NCBI RefSeq assembly: GCF_051401765.1
Contig: NW_027480566.1
Span: 496,001-560,000, forward strand
Length of the DNA: 64,000 nucleotides
From: Calliopsis andreniformis
Taxonomy: Eukaryota; Arthropoda; Insecta; Hymenoptera; Andrenidae
Reading direction: 5' to 3'
Shown here: piece after piece, positions 23,083 to 36,580 of the stretch
How the letters are laid out: each line of letters starts with the position of its first letter
Numbering within the stretch: position 1 is the first letter of the stretch
Position numbers and translations under genes: made by a program
Notes under the pieces: model-generated
What the model was told of the DNA's origin: nothing
What the model saw: the letters and a program-made list of their open reading frames with translations, nothing else
Database searches by the model: none

Positions 23083-24952
23083 CTGAGGCACTCTAAAACT
23101 ATTAGGCTGTTTTGCTCTCTGATGCCCGTGGACCGAGAGAACGTAGAATATCGGAGCGATCGTGTCGCTCCGGAGTTCGAGCGAAAAAATTCCAAGTCCA
23201 CGTTCGTGTCGCTCCGGAACCGAATGTCGACGGAACGAAGGGACAACGATAGATCCTTATTCCTGGAGCTCGTGGCTCTCTAAAGCCATACACTTGTTGT
23301 CCTCTGTCTCTTACCTGTGTCGAGATAATCGAGAATCATGGAGCGTTCGTGTCGCTCCGGAACCGAAAGTCGTCGGTTCGAAACGAGAACGTCAGATCCT
23401 TATTCCTGATCGTTGAGGCACTCTAATACTATTAGGCTGTTTTGCTCTCTGATGCCCGTGGACCGAGAGAACGTAGAATATCGGAGCGATCGTGTCGCTC
23501 CGGAGATCGAGCGAAAAAGTTCTAAGTCCCCGTTCGTGTCGCTCCGGAGCCCGAGCGAAAAAATTGTAAGTCCCCGTTCGTGCCGCTCCGGAACCGAAAG
23601 TCGTCGGTTCGAAACGAGAACGTTAGATCCTTATTCCTGATGGCTGAGGCACTCTAAAACTATTAGGCTGTTTTGCTCTCTGATGCCCGTGGACCGAGAG
23701 AACGTAGAATATCGGAGCGATCGTGTCGCTCCGGAGTTCGAGCGAAAAAATTCCAAGTCCCCGTTCGTGTCGCTCCGGAACCGAATGTCGATGGAACGAA
23801 GGGACAACGGTAGATCCTTATTCCAGGTGCCCGCGGCTCTCTAAAACCATACACTTGTTGTCCTCTGTCTCTTACCTGTGTCGAGAAAATCGAGAATCAT
23901 GGAGCGTTCGTGTCGCTCCGGAACCGAAAGTCGTCGGTTCGAAACGAGAACGTTAGATCCTTATTCCTGATCGTTGAGGCACTCTAAAACTATTAGGCTG
24001 TTTTGCTCTCTGATGCCCGTGGACCGAGAGACCGTAGAATATCGGAGCGATCGTGTCGCTCCGGAGTTCGAGCGAAAAAGTTCTAAGTCCCCGTTCGTAT
24101 CGCTCCGGAGCCCGAGCGAAAAAATTGTAAGTCCCCGTTCGTGTCGCTCCGGAACCGAATGTCGACGGAACGAAGGGACAACGGTAGATCCTTATTCCTG
24201 GTGCTCGTGGCTCTCTAAAACCATACACTTGTTGTCCTCTGTCTCTTACCTGTGTCGAGATAATCGAGAATTATGGAGCGTTCGTGTCGCTCCGGAACCG
24301 AAAGTCGTCGGTTCGAAACGAGAACGTTAGATCCTTATTCCTGATCGTTGAGGCACTCTAAAACTATTAGGCTGTTTTGCTCTCTGATGCCCGTGGACCG
24401 AGAGAACGTAGAATATCGGAGCGATCGTGTCGCTCCGGAGTTCGAGCGAAAAAGTTCTAAGTCCCCGTTCGTGTCGCTCCGGAGCCCGAGCGAAAAAATT
24501 GTAAGTCCCCGTTCGTGTCGCTCCGGAACCGAAAGTCGTCGGTTCGAAACGAGAACGTTAGATCCTTATTCCTGATGGCTGAGGCACTCTAAAACTATTA
24601 GGCTGTTTTGCTCTCTGATGCCCGTGGACCGAGAGAACGTAGAATGTCGGAGCGATCGTGTCGCTCCGGAGTTCGAGCGAGAAAATTCTAAGTCCCCGGT
24701 CGTGTCGCTCCGGAGCCCGAGCGAAAAAATTCTAAGTCCCCGTTCGTGTCGCTCCGGAACCGAATGTCGACGGAACGAAGGGACAACGGTAGATCCTTAT
24801 TCCTGGTGCTCGTGGCTCTCTAAAGCCATACACTTGTTGTCCTCTGTCTCTTACCTGTGTCGAGATAATCGAGAATCATGGAGCGTTCGTGTCGCTCCGG
24901 AACCGAAAGTCGTCGGTTCGAAACGAGAACGTTAGATCCTTATTCCTGATCG
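23083..24952 (+). repeat. 1,870-bp higher-order unit, copy 1
   Basis: Monomers start at 23083 (330), 23413 (231), 23644 (330), 23974 (374), 24348 (231) and 24579 (374). The first four recur from 24953 at offsets of 1,870 and 1,869 bp, sharing AACGATAGATCC, GGAGCTCGTGG, AACGTCAGATCC and CGTGCCGCTCC. A third copy of the first three monomers is at 62613-63503. Confidence 0.92.
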
Positions 24953-26216
24953 TTGAGGCACTCTAAAACTATTAGGCTGTTTTGCTCTCTGATGCCCGTG
25001 GACCGAGAGAACGTAGAATATCGTAGCGATCGTGTCGCTCCGGAGTTCGAGCGAAAAAATTCCAAGTCCCCGTTCGTGTCGCTCCGGAACCGAATGTCGA
25101 CGGAACGAAGGGACAACGATAGATCCTTATTCCTGGAGCTCGTGGCTCTCTAAAGCCATACACTTGTTGTCCTCTGTCTCTTACCTGTGTCGAGATAATC
25201 GAGAATCATGGAGCGTTCGTGTCGCTCCGGAACCGAAAGTCGTCGGTTCGAAACGAGAACGTCAGATCCTTATTCCTGATCGTTGAGGCACTCTAAAACT
25301 ATTAGGCTGTTTTGCTCTCTGATGCCCGTGGACCGAGAGAACGTAGAATATCGGAGCGATCGTGTCGCTCCGGAGATCGAGCGAAAAAGTTCTAATTCCC
25401 CGTTCGTGTCGCTCCGGAGCCGAGCGAAAAAATTGTAAGTCCCCGTTCGTGCCGCTCCGGAACCGAAAGTCGTCGGTTCGAAACGAGAACGTTAGATCCT
25501 TATTCCTGATGGCTGAGGCACTCTAAAACTATTAGGCTGTTTTGCTCTCTGATGCCCGTGGACCGAGAGAACGTAGAATATCGGAGCGATCGTGTCGCTC
25601 CGGAGTTCGAGCGAAAAAATTCCAAGTCCCCGTTCGTGTCGCTCCGGAACCGAATGTCGACGGAACGAAGGGACAACGGTAGATCCTTATTCCTGGTGCC
25701 CGCGGCTCTCTAAAACCATACACTTGTTGTCCTCTGTCTCTTACCTGTGTCGAGAAAATCGAGAATCATGGAGCGTTCGTGTCGCTCCGGAACCGAAAGT
25801 CGTCGGTTCGAAACGAGAACGTTAGATCCTTATTCCTGATCGTTGAGGCACTCTAAAACTATTAGGCTGTTTTGCTCTCTGATGCCCGTGGACCGAGAGA
25901 CCGTAGAATATCGGAGCGATCGTGTCGCTCCGGAGTTCGAGCGAGAAGATTCTAAGTCCCCGGTCGTGTCGCTCCGGAGCACGAGCGAAAAAATTCTAAG
26001 TCCCCGTTCGTGTCGCTCCGGAACCGAATGTCGACGGAACGAAGGGACAACGATAGATCCTTATTCCTGGAGCTCGTGGCTCTCTAAAGCCATACACTTG
26101 TTGTCCTCTGTCTCTTACCTGTGTCGAGATAATCGAGAATCATGGAGCGTTCGTGTCGCTTCGGAACCGAAAGTCGTCGGTTCGAAACGAGAACGTTAGA
26201 TCCTTATTCCTGATGG
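24953..26216 (+). repeat. 1,870-bp higher-order unit, copy 2 (partial)
   Basis: Monomers start at 24953 (330), 25283 (230, one C lost in GGAGCCGAGCG), 25513 (330) and 25843 (374). The fourth has GAGCGAGAAGATTC and GGAGCACGAGCG, so it departs from copy 1 and shares a subtype with 36812 and 53218. Confidence 0.91.
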
Positions 26217-29200
26217 TTGAGGCACCCTAAAACTATTAGGCTGTTTTGCTCTCTGATGCCCGTGGACCGAGAGACCGTAGAATATCGGAGCGATCGTGTC
26301 GCTCCGGAGATCGAGCGAAATAGTTCTAAGTCCCCGTTCGTGTCGCTCCGGAACCGAATGTCGACGGAACGAAGGGACAACGGTAGATCCTTATTCCAGG
26401 TGCCCGCGGCTCTCTAAAACCATACACTTGTTGTCCTCTGTCTCTTACCTGTGTCGAGAAAATCGAGAATCATGGAGCGTTCGTGTCGCTCCGGAACCGA
26501 AAGTCGTCGGTTCGAAACGAGAACGTTAGATCCTGATTCCTGATCGTTGAGGCACTCTAAAACTATTAGGCTGTTTTGCTCTCTGATGCCCGTGGACCGA
26601 GAGAACGTGGAATATCGGAGCGATCGTGTCGCTCCGGAGTTCGAGCGAAAAAATTCCAAGTCCCCGTTCGTGTCGCTCCGGAACCAAATGTCGACGGAAC
26701 GAAGGGACAACGGTAGATCCTTATTCCTGGTGCTCGCGGCTCTCTAAAACCATACACTTGTTGTCCTCTGTCTCTTACCTGTGTCGAGAAAATCGAGAAT
26801 CATGGAGCGTTCGTGTCGCTCCGGAACCGAAAGTCGTCGGTTCGAAACGAGAACGTTAGATCCTTATTCCTGATCGTTGAGGCACTCTAAAACTATTAGG
26901 CTGTTTTGCTCTCTGATGCCCGTGGACCGAGAGAACGTAGAATATCGGAGCGATCGTGTCGCTCCGGAGTTCGAGCGAAAAAGTTCTAAGTCCCCGTTCG
27001 TGTCGCTCCGGAGCCCGAGCGAAAAAATTGTAAGTCCCCGTTCGTGTCGCTCCGGAACCGAATGTCGACGGAACGAAGGGACAACGGTAGATCCTTATTC
27101 CTGGTGCTCGTGGCTCTCTAAAACCATACACTTGTTGTCCTCTGTCTCTTACCTGTGTCGAGATAATCGAGAATTATGGAGCGTTCGTGTCGCTCCGGAA
27201 CCGAAAGTCGTCGGTTCGAAACGAGAACGTTAGATCCTTATTCCTGATCGTTGAGGCACTCTAAAACTATTAGGCTGTTTTGCTCTCTGATGCCCGTGGA
27301 CCGAGAGAACGTAGAATATCGGAGCGATCATGTCGCTCCGGAGTTCTTAGCGAAAAAATTCTAAGTCCCCGTTCGTGTCGCTCCGAAGGCCGAGCGAAAC
27401 AATTCTAAGTCCCCGTTCGTGTCGCTACGGAACCGAATGTCGTCGGAACGAAGGGACAACGGTAGATCCTTATTCCTGGTGCTCGTGGCTCTCTAAAACC
27501 ATACACTTGTTGTCCTCTGTCTCTTACCTGTGTCGAGATAATCGAGAATCATGGAGCGTTCGTGTCGCTCCGGATCCGAAAGTCATCGGTTCGAAACGAG
27601 AACGTTAGATCCTTATTCCTGATGGCTGAGGCACTCTAAAACTATTAGGCTGTTTTGCTCTCTGATGCCCGTGGACCGAGAGAACGTAGAATGTCGGAGC
27701 GATCGTGTCGCTCCGGAGTTCGAGCGAGAAAATTCTAAGTCCCCAGTCGTGTCGCTCCGGAGCCCGAGCGAAAAAATTCTAAGTCCCCGTTCGTGTCGCT
27801 CCGGAACCGAATGTCGACGGAACGAAGGGACAACGGTAGATCCTTATTCCTGGTGCTCGTGGCTCTCTAAAACCATACATTTGTTGTCCTCTGTCTCTTA
27901 CCTGTGTCGAGATAATCGAGAATCATGGAGCGTTCGTGTCGCTCCGGAACCGAAAGTCGTCGGTTCGAAACGAGAACGTTAGATCCTTATTCCTGATCGT
28001 TGAGGCACTCTAAAACTATTAGGCTGTTTTGCTCTCTGATGCCCGTGGACCGAGAGAACGTAGAATATCGGAGCGATCGTGTCGCTCCGGAGTTCGAGCG
28101 AAAAAGTTCTAAGTCCCCGTTCGTGTCGCTCCGGAGCCCGAGCGAAAAAATTCAAAGTGCCCGTTCGTGTCGCTCCGGAACCGAAAGTCGTCGGTTCGAA
28201 ACGAGAACGTTAGATCCTTATTCCTGATGGCTGAGGCACTCTAAAACTATTAGGCTGTTTTGCTCTCTGATGCCCGTGGACCGAGAGAACGTAGAATGTC
28301 GGAGCGATCGTGTCGCTCCGGAGTTCGAGCGAGAAAATTCTAAGTCCCCGGTCGTGTCGCTCCGGAACCGAATGTCGACGGAACGAAGGGACAACGGTAG
28401 ATCCTTATTCCTGGTGCTCGTGGCTCTCTAAAACCATACACTTGTTGTCCTCTGTCTCTTACCTGTGTCGAGATAATCGAGAATCATGGAGCGTTCGTGT
28501 CGCTCCGGAACCGAAAGTCGTCGGTTCGAAACGAGAACGTTAGATCCTTATTCCTGATCGTTGAGGCACTCTAAAACTATTAGGCTGTTTTGCTCTCTGA
28601 TGCCCGTGGACCGAGAGAACGTAGAATATCGGAGCGATCGTGTCGCTCCGGAGTTCGAGCTAAAACATTCTAAGTCCCCGTTCGTGTCGCTCCGGAACCG
28701 AATGTCGACGGAACGAAGGGACAACGGTAGATCCTTATTCCTGGTGCTCGTGGCTCTCTAAAACCATACACTTGTTGTCCTCTGTCTCTTACCTGTGTCG
28801 AGATAATCGAGAATCATGGAGCGTTCGTGTCGCTCCGGAACCGAAAGTCGTCGGTTCGACACGAGAACGTTAGATCCTTTTTCCTGATCGTTGAGGCACT
28901 CTAAAACTATTAGGCTGTTTTGCTCTCTGATGCCCGTGGACCGAGAGAACGTAGAATATCGGAGCGATCGTGTCGCTCCGGAGTTCGAGCGAAAAAATTC
29001 CAAGTCCCCGTTCGTGTCGCTCCGGAACCGAATGTCGACGGAACGAAGGGACAACGGTAGATCCTTATTCCTGGTGCTCGTGGCTCTCTAAAACCATACA
29101 CTTGTTGTCCTCTGTCTCTTACCTGTGTCGAGATAATCGAGAATCATGGAGCGTTCGTGTCGCTCCGGATCCGAAAGTCATCGGTTCGAAACGAGAACGT

Positions 29201-30672
29201 TAGATCCTTATTCCTGATGGCTGAGGCACTCTAAAACTATTAGGCTGTTTTGCTCTCTGATGCCCGTGGACCGAGAGAACGTAGAATGTCGGAGCGATCG
29301 TGTCGCTCCGGAGTTCGAGCGAAAAAATTCTAAGTCCCCGTTCGTGTCGCTCCGGAGCCCGAGCGAAAAAATTCTAAGTCCCCGTTCGTGTCGCTCCGGA
29401 ACCGAATGTCGACGGAACGAAGGGACAACGGTAGATCCTTATTCCTGGTGCTCGCGGCTCTCTAAAACCATACACTTGTTGTCCTCTGTCTCTTACCTGT
29501 GTCGAGAAAATCGAGAATCATGGAGCGTTCGTGTCGCTCCGGAACCGAAAGTCGTCGGTTCGAAACGAGAACGTTAGATTCTTATTCCTGATTGTTGAGG
29601 CACTCTAAAACTATTAGGCTGTTTTGCTCTCTGATGCCCGTGGACCGAGAGAACGTAGAATATCGGAGCGATCGTGTCGCTCCGGAGTTCGAGCGAAAAA
29701 GTTCTAAGTCCCCGTTCGTGTCGCTCCGGAGCCCAAGCGAAAAAATTGTAAGTCCCCGTTCGTGTCGCCCCGGAACCGAATGTCGCCGGAACGAAGGGAC
29801 AACGGTAGATCCTTATTCCTGGTGCTCGTGGCTCTCTAAAACCATACACTTGTTGTCCTCTGTCTCTTACCTGTGTCGAGATAATCGAGAATTATGGAGC
29901 GTTCGTGTCGCTCCGGAACCGAAAGTCATCGTTTCGAAACGAGAACGTTAGATACTTATTCCTGATCGTTGAGGCACTCTAAAACTATTAGGCTGTTTTG
30001 CTCTCTGATGCACGTGGACCGAGAGAACGTAGAATATCGGAGCGATCGTGTCGCTCCGGAGTTCTTAGCGAAAAAATTCTAAGTCCCCGTTCGTGTCGCT
30101 CCGAAGGCCGAGCGAAAAAATTCTAAGTCCCCGTTCGTGTCGCTCCGAAACCGAGTGTCGACGGACCGAAGGGACAACGGTAGATCCTTATTCCTGGTGC
30201 TCGTGGCTCTCTAAAACCATACACTTGTTGTCCTCTGTCTCTTACCTGTGTCGAGATAATCGAGAATCATGGAGCGTTCGTGTCGCTCCGGAACCGAAAG
30301 TCATCGTTTCGAAACGAGAACGTTAGATACTTATTCCTGATCGTTGAGGACTCTCAAACTATTAGGCTGTTTTGCTCTCTGATGCCCGTGGACCGAGAGA
30401 ACGTAGAATATCGGAGCGATCGTGTCGCTCCGGAGTTCGAGCTAAAACATTCTAAGTCCCCGTTCGTGTCGCTCCGGAACCGAATGTCGACGGAACGAAG
30501 GGACAACGATAGATCCTTATTCCTGGAGCTCGTGGCTCTCTAAAGCCATACACTTGTTGTCCTCTGTCTCTTACCTGTGTCGAGATAATCGAGAATCATG
30601 GAGCGTTCGTGTCGCTTCGGAACCGAAAGTCGTCGGTTCGAAACGAGAACGTTAGATCCTTATTCCTGATGG
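26217..30672 (+). repeat. 4,456-bp tandem duplication, copy 1
   Basis: Thirteen monomers start at 26217 (330), 26547 (330), 26877 (374), 27251 (375), 27626 (374), 28000 (231), 28231 (330), 28561 (330), 28891 (330), 29221 (374), 29595 (374), 29969 (375) and 30344 (329), totalling 4,456 bp. The next 4,456 bp repeat them. Reading the two in parallel I noticed one substitution, TCCTGATTCC at about 26,531 against TCCTTATTCC. The match also extends left of 26217 to about 26,000, so the exchange joint lies in the shared stretch around 30,450-30,509, across a box. Confidence 0.95.
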
Positions 30673-33600
30673 TTGAGGCACCCTAAAACTATTAGGCTGT
30701 TTTGCTCTCTGATGCCCGTGGACCGAGAGACCGTAGAATATCGGAGCGATCGTGTCGCTCCGGAGATCGAGCGAAATAGTTCTAAGTCCCCGTTCGTGTC
30801 GCTCCGGAACCGAATGTCGACGGAACGAAGGGACAACGGTAGATCCTTATTCCAGGTGCCCGCGGCTCTCTAAAACCATACACTTGTTGTCCTCTGTCTC
30901 TTACCTGTGTCGAGAAAATCGAGAATCATGGAGCGTTCGTGTCGCTCCGGAACCGAAAGTCGTCGGTTCGAAACGAGAACGTTAGATCCTTATTCCTGAT
31001 CGTTGAGGCACTCTAAAACTATTAGGCTGTTTTGCTCTCTGATGCCCGTGGACCGAGAGAACGTGGAATATCGGAGCGATCGTGTCGCTCCGGAGTTCGA
31101 GCGAAAAAATTCCAAGTCCCCGTTCGTGTCGCTCCGGAACCAAATGTCGACGGAACGAAGGGACAACGGTAGATCCTTATTCCTGGTGCTCGCGGCTCTC
31201 TAAAACCATACACTTGTTGTCCTCTGTCTCTTACCTGTGTCGAGAAAATCGAGAATCATGGAGCGTTCGTGTCGCTCCGGAACCGAAAGTCGTCGGTTCG
31301 AAACGAGAACGTTAGATCCTTATTCCTGATCGTTGAGGCACTCTAAAACTATTAGGCTGTTTTGCTCTCTGATGCCCGTGGACCGAGAGAACGTAGAATA
31401 TCGGAGCGATCGTGTCGCTCCGGAGTTCGAGCGAAAAAGTTCTAAGTCCCCGTTCGTGTCGCTCCGGAGCCCGAGCGAAAAAATTGTAAGTCCCCGTTCG
31501 TGTCGCTCCGGAACCGAATGTCGACGGAACGAAGGGACAACGGTAGATCCTTATTCCTGGTGCTCGTGGCTCTCTAAAACCATACACTTGTTGTCCTCTG
31601 TCTCTTACCTGTGTCGAGATAATCGAGAATTATGGAGCGTTCGTGTCGCTCCGGAACCGAAAGTCGTCGGTTCGAAACGAGAACGTTAGATCCTTATTCC
31701 TGATCGTTGAGGCACTCTAAAACTATTAGGCTGTTTTGCTCTCTGATGCCCGTGGACCGAGAGAACGTAGAATATCGGAGCGATCATGTCGCTCCGGAGT
31801 TCTTAGCGAAAAAATTCTAAGTCCCCGTTCGTGTCGCTCCGAAGGCCGAGCGAAACAATTCTAAGTCCCCGTTCGTGTCGCTACGGAACCGAATGTCGTC
31901 GGAACGAAGGGACAACGGTAGATCCTTATTCCTGGTGCTCGTGGCTCTCTAAAACCATACACTTGTTGTCCTCTGTCTCTTACCTGTGTCGAGATAATCG
32001 AGAATCATGGAGCGTTCGTGTCGCTCCGGATCCGAAAGTCATCGGTTCGAAACGAGAACGTTAGATCCTTATTCCTGATGGCTGAGGCACTCTAAAACTA
32101 TTAGGCTGTTTTGCTCTCTGATGCCCGTGGACCGAGAGAACGTAGAATGTCGGAGCGATCGTGTCGCTCCGGAGTTCGAGCGAGAAAATTCTAAGTCCCC
32201 AGTCGTGTCGCTCCGGAGCCCGAGCGAAAAAATTCTAAGTCCCCGTTCGTGTCGCTCCGGAACCGAATGTCGACGGAACGAAGGGACAACGGTAGATCCT
32301 TATTCCTGGTGCTCGTGGCTCTCTAAAACCATACATTTGTTGTCCTCTGTCTCTTACCTGTGTCGAGATAATCGAGAATCATGGAGCGTTCGTGTCGCTC
32401 CGGAACCGAAAGTCGTCGGTTCGAAACGAGAACGTTAGATCCTTATTCCTGATCGTTGAGGCACTCTAAAACTATTAGGCTGTTTTGCTCTCTGATGCCC
32501 GTGGACCGAGAGAACGTAGAATATCGGAGCGATCGTGTCGCTCCGGAGTTCGAGCGAAAAAGTTCTAAGTCCCCGTTCGTGTCGCTCCGGAGCCCGAGCG
32601 AAAAAATTCAAAGTGCCCGTTCGTGTCGCTCCGGAACCGAAAGTCGTCGGTTCGAAACGAGAACGTTAGATCCTTATTCCTGATGGCTGAGGCACTCTAA
32701 AACTATTAGGCTGTTTTGCTCTCTGATGCCCGTGGACCGAGAGAACGTAGAATGTCGGAGCGATCGTGTCGCTCCGGAGTTCGAGCGAGAAAATTCTAAG
32801 TCCCCGGTCGTGTCGCTCCGGAACCGAATGTCGACGGAACGAAGGGACAACGGTAGATCCTTATTCCTGGTGCTCGTGGCTCTCTAAAACCATACACTTG
32901 TTGTCCTCTGTCTCTTACCTGTGTCGAGATAATCGAGAATCATGGAGCGTTCGTGTCGCTCCGGAACCGAAAGTCGTCGGTTCGAAACGAGAACGTTAGA
33001 TCCTTATTCCTGATCGTTGAGGCACTCTAAAACTATTAGGCTGTTTTGCTCTCTGATGCCCGTGGACCGAGAGAACGTAGAATATCGGAGCGATCGTGTC
33101 GCTCCGGAGTTCGAGCTAAAACATTCTAAGTCCCCGTTCGTGTCGCTCCGGAACCGAATGTCGACGGAACGAAGGGACAACGGTAGATCCTTATTCCTGG
33201 TGCTCGTGGCTCTCTAAAACCATACACTTGTTGTCCTCTGTCTCTTACCTGTGTCGAGATAATCGAGAATCATGGAGCGTTCGTGTCGCTCCGGAACCGA
33301 AAGTCGTCGGTTCGACACGAGAACGTTAGATCCTTTTTCCTGATCGTTGAGGCACTCTAAAACTATTAGGCTGTTTTGCTCTCTGATGCCCGTGGACCGA
33401 GAGAACGTAGAATATCGGAGCGATCGTGTCGCTCCGGAGTTCGAGCGAAAAAATTCCAAGTCCCCGTTCGTGTCGCTCCGGAACCGAATGTCGACGGAAC
33501 GAAGGGACAACGGTAGATCCTTATTCCTGGTGCTCGTGGCTCTCTAAAACCATACACTTGTTGTCCTCTGTCTCTTACCTGTGTCGAGATAATCGAGAAT

Positions 33601-35128
33601 CATGGAGCGTTCGTGTCGCTCCGGATCCGAAAGTCATCGGTTCGAAACGAGAACGTTAGATCCTTATTCCTGATGGCTGAGGCACTCTAAAACTATTAGG
33701 CTGTTTTGCTCTCTGATGCCCGTGGACCGAGAGAACGTAGAATGTCGGAGCGATCGTGTCGCTCCGGAGTTCGAGCGAAAAAATTCTAAGTCCCCGTTCG
33801 TGTCGCTCCGGAGCCCGAGCGAAAAAATTCTAAGTCCCCGTTCGTGTCGCTCCGGAACCGAATGTCGACGGAACGAAGGGACAACGGTAGATCCTTATTC
33901 CTGGTGCTCGCGGCTCTCTAAAACCATACACTTGTTGTCCTCTGTCTCTTACCTGTGTCGAGAAAATCGAGAATCATGGAGCGTTCGTGTCGCTCCGGAA
34001 CCGAAAGTCGTCGGTTCGAAACGAGAACGTTAGATTCTTATTCCTGATTGTTGAGGCACTCTAAAACTATTAGGCTGTTTTGCTCTCTGATGCCCGTGGA
34101 CCGAGAGAACGTAGAATATCGGAGCGATCGTGTCGCTCCGGAGTTCGAGCGAAAAAGTTCTAAGTCCCCGTTCGTGTCGCTCCGGAGCCCAAGCGAAAAA
34201 ATTGTAAGTCCCCGTTCGTGTCGCCCCGGAACCGAATGTCGCCGGAACGAAGGGACAACGGTAGATCCTTATTCCTGGTGCTCGTGGCTCTCTAAAACCA
34301 TACACTTGTTGTCCTCTGTCTCTTACCTGTGTCGAGATAATCGAGAATTATGGAGCGTTCGTGTCGCTCCGGAACCGAAAGTCATCGTTTCGAAACGAGA
34401 ACGTTAGATACTTATTCCTGATCGTTGAGGCACTCTAAAACTATTAGGCTGTTTTGCTCTCTGATGCACGTGGACCGAGAGAACGTAGAATATCGGAGCG
34501 ATCGTGTCGCTCCGGAGTTCTTAGCGAAAAAATTCTAAGTCCCCGTTCGTGTCGCTCCGAAGGCCGAGCGAAAAAATTCTAAGTCCCCGTTCGTGTCGCT
34601 CCGAAACCGAGTGTCGACGGACCGAAGGGACAACGGTAGATCCTTATTCCTGGTGCTCGTGGCTCTCTAAAACCATACACTTGTTGTCCTCTGTCTCTTA
34701 CCTGTGTCGAGATAATCGAGAATCATGGAGCGTTCGTGTCGCTCCGGAACCGAAAGTCATCGTTTCGAAACGAGAACGTTAGATACTTATTCCTGATCGT
34801 TGAGGACTCTCAAACTATTAGGCTGTTTTGCTCTCTGATGCCCGTGGACCGAGAGAACGTAGAATATCGGAGCGATCGTGTCGCTCCGGAGTTCGAGCTA
34901 AAACATTCTAAGTCCCCGTTCGTGTCGCTCCGGAACCGAATGTCGACGGAACGAAGGGACAACGGTAGATCCTTATTCCTGGTGCTCGTGGCTCTCTAAA
35001 ACCATACACTTGTTGTCCTCTGTCTCTTACCTGTGTCGAGATAATCGAGAATCATGGAGCGTTCGTGTCGCTCCGGATCCGAAAGTCATCGGTTCGAAAC
35101 GAGAACGTTAGATCCTTATTCCTGATGG
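30673..35128 (+). repeat. 4,456-bp tandem duplication, copy 2
   Basis: Monomers start at 30673, 31003, 31333 (374), 31707 (375), 32082 (374), 32456 (231), 32687, 33017, 33347, 33677 (374), 34051 (374), 34425 (375) and 34800 (329); unmarked ones are 330. It follows copy 1 base for base until about 34,965, where ACGGTAGATCC and GGTGCTCGTGG replace ACGATAGATCC and GGAGCTCGTGG. Shared rare marks include ACATTTGTTGTCC, TTCGACACGAG with CCTTTTTCCTG, TGATTGTTGAGG and GACGGACCGAAGG. Confidence 0.95.
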
Positions 35129-36580
35129 CTGAGGCACTCTAAAACTATTAGGCTGTTTTGCTCTCTGATGCCCGTGGACCGAGAGAACGTAGAATGTCGG
35201 AGCGATCGTGTCGCTCCGGAGTTCGAGCGAAAAAATTCTAAGTCCCCGTTCGTGTCGCTCCGGAGCCCGAGCGAAAAAATTCTAAGTCCCCGTTCGTGTC
35301 GCTCCGGAACCGAATGTCGACGGAACGAAGGGACAACGGTAGATCCTTATTCCTGGTGCTCGCGGCTCTCTAAAACCATACACTTGTTGTCCTCTGTCTC
35401 TTACCTGTGTCGAGAAAATCGAGAATCATGGAGCGTTCGTGTCGCTCCGGAACCGAAAGTCGTCGGTTCGAAACGAGAACGTTAGATTCTTATTCCTGAT
35501 CGTTGAGGCACTCTAAAACTATTAGGCTGTTTTGCTCTCTGATGCCCGTGGACCGAGAGAACGTAGAATATCGGAGCGATCGTGTCGCTCCGGAGTTCGA
35601 GCGAAAAAGTTCTAAGTCCCCGTTCGTGTCGCTCCGGAGCCCAAGCGAAAAAATTGTAAGTCCCCGTTCGTGTCGCCCCGGAACCGAATGTCGACGGAAC
35701 GAAGGGACAACGGTAGATCCTTATTCCTGGTGCTCGTGGCTCTCTAAAACCATACACTTGTTGTCCTCTGTCTCTTACCTGTGTCGAGATAATCGAGAAT
35801 TATGGAGCGTTCGTGTCGCTCCGGAACCGAAAGTCATCGTTTCGAAACGAGAACGTTAGATACTTATTCCTGATCGTTGAGGCACTCTAAAACTATTAGG
35901 CTGTTTTGCTCTCTGATGCCCGTGGACCGAGAGAACGTAGAATATCGGAGCGATCGTGTCGCTCCGGAGTTCTTAGCGAAAAAATTCTAAGTCCCCGTTC
36001 GTGTCGCTCCGAAGGCCGAGCGAAAAAATTCTAAGTCCCCGTTCGTGTCGCTCCGGAACCGAGTGTCGACGGAACGAAGGGACAACGGTAGATCCTTATT
36101 CCTGGTGCTCGTGGCTCTCTAAAACCATACACTTGTTGTCCTCTGTCTCTTACCTGTGTCGAGATAATCGAGAATCATGGAGCGTTCGTGTCGCTCCGGA
36201 ACCGAAAGTCATCGTTTCGAAACAAGAACGTTAGATACTTATTCCTGATCGTTGAGGACTCTCAAACTATTAGGCTGTTTTGCTCTCTGATGCCCGTGGA
36301 CCGAGAGAACGTAGAATATCGGAGCGATCGTGTCGCTCCGGAGTTCGAGCTGAAACATTCTAAGTCCCCGTTCGTGTCGCTCCGGAACCGAATGTCGACG
36401 GAACGAAGGGACAACGGTAGATCCTTATTCCTGGTGCTCGTGGCTCTCTAAAACCATACACTTGTTGTCCTCTGTCTCTTACCTGTGTCGAGATAATCGA
36501 GAATCATGGAGCGTTCGTGTCGCTCCGGAACCGAAAGTCGTCGGTTCGAAACGAGAACGTTAGATCCCTATTCCTGATCG
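35129..36580 (+). repeat. 1,452-bp higher-order repeat (additional copy)
   Basis: Monomers start at 35129 (374), 35503 (374), 35877 (375) and 36252 (329). It is a tandem repeat of the preceding 33677-35128. The same tetramer also lies at 29221-30672, 51535-52986 and 54249-55700. Private differences here include GTTTCGAAACAAGAACG at about 36,216 and GAGCTGAAACATTC at about 36,347. Confidence 0.93.

Noticed and set aside
26217..35128. Calling the 4,456-bp duplication an assembly artefact
   Set aside because: Near-identity alone is not proof; the copies are flanked by different variants on both sides and one substitution separates them. It is kept as real but with a read-depth check noted.
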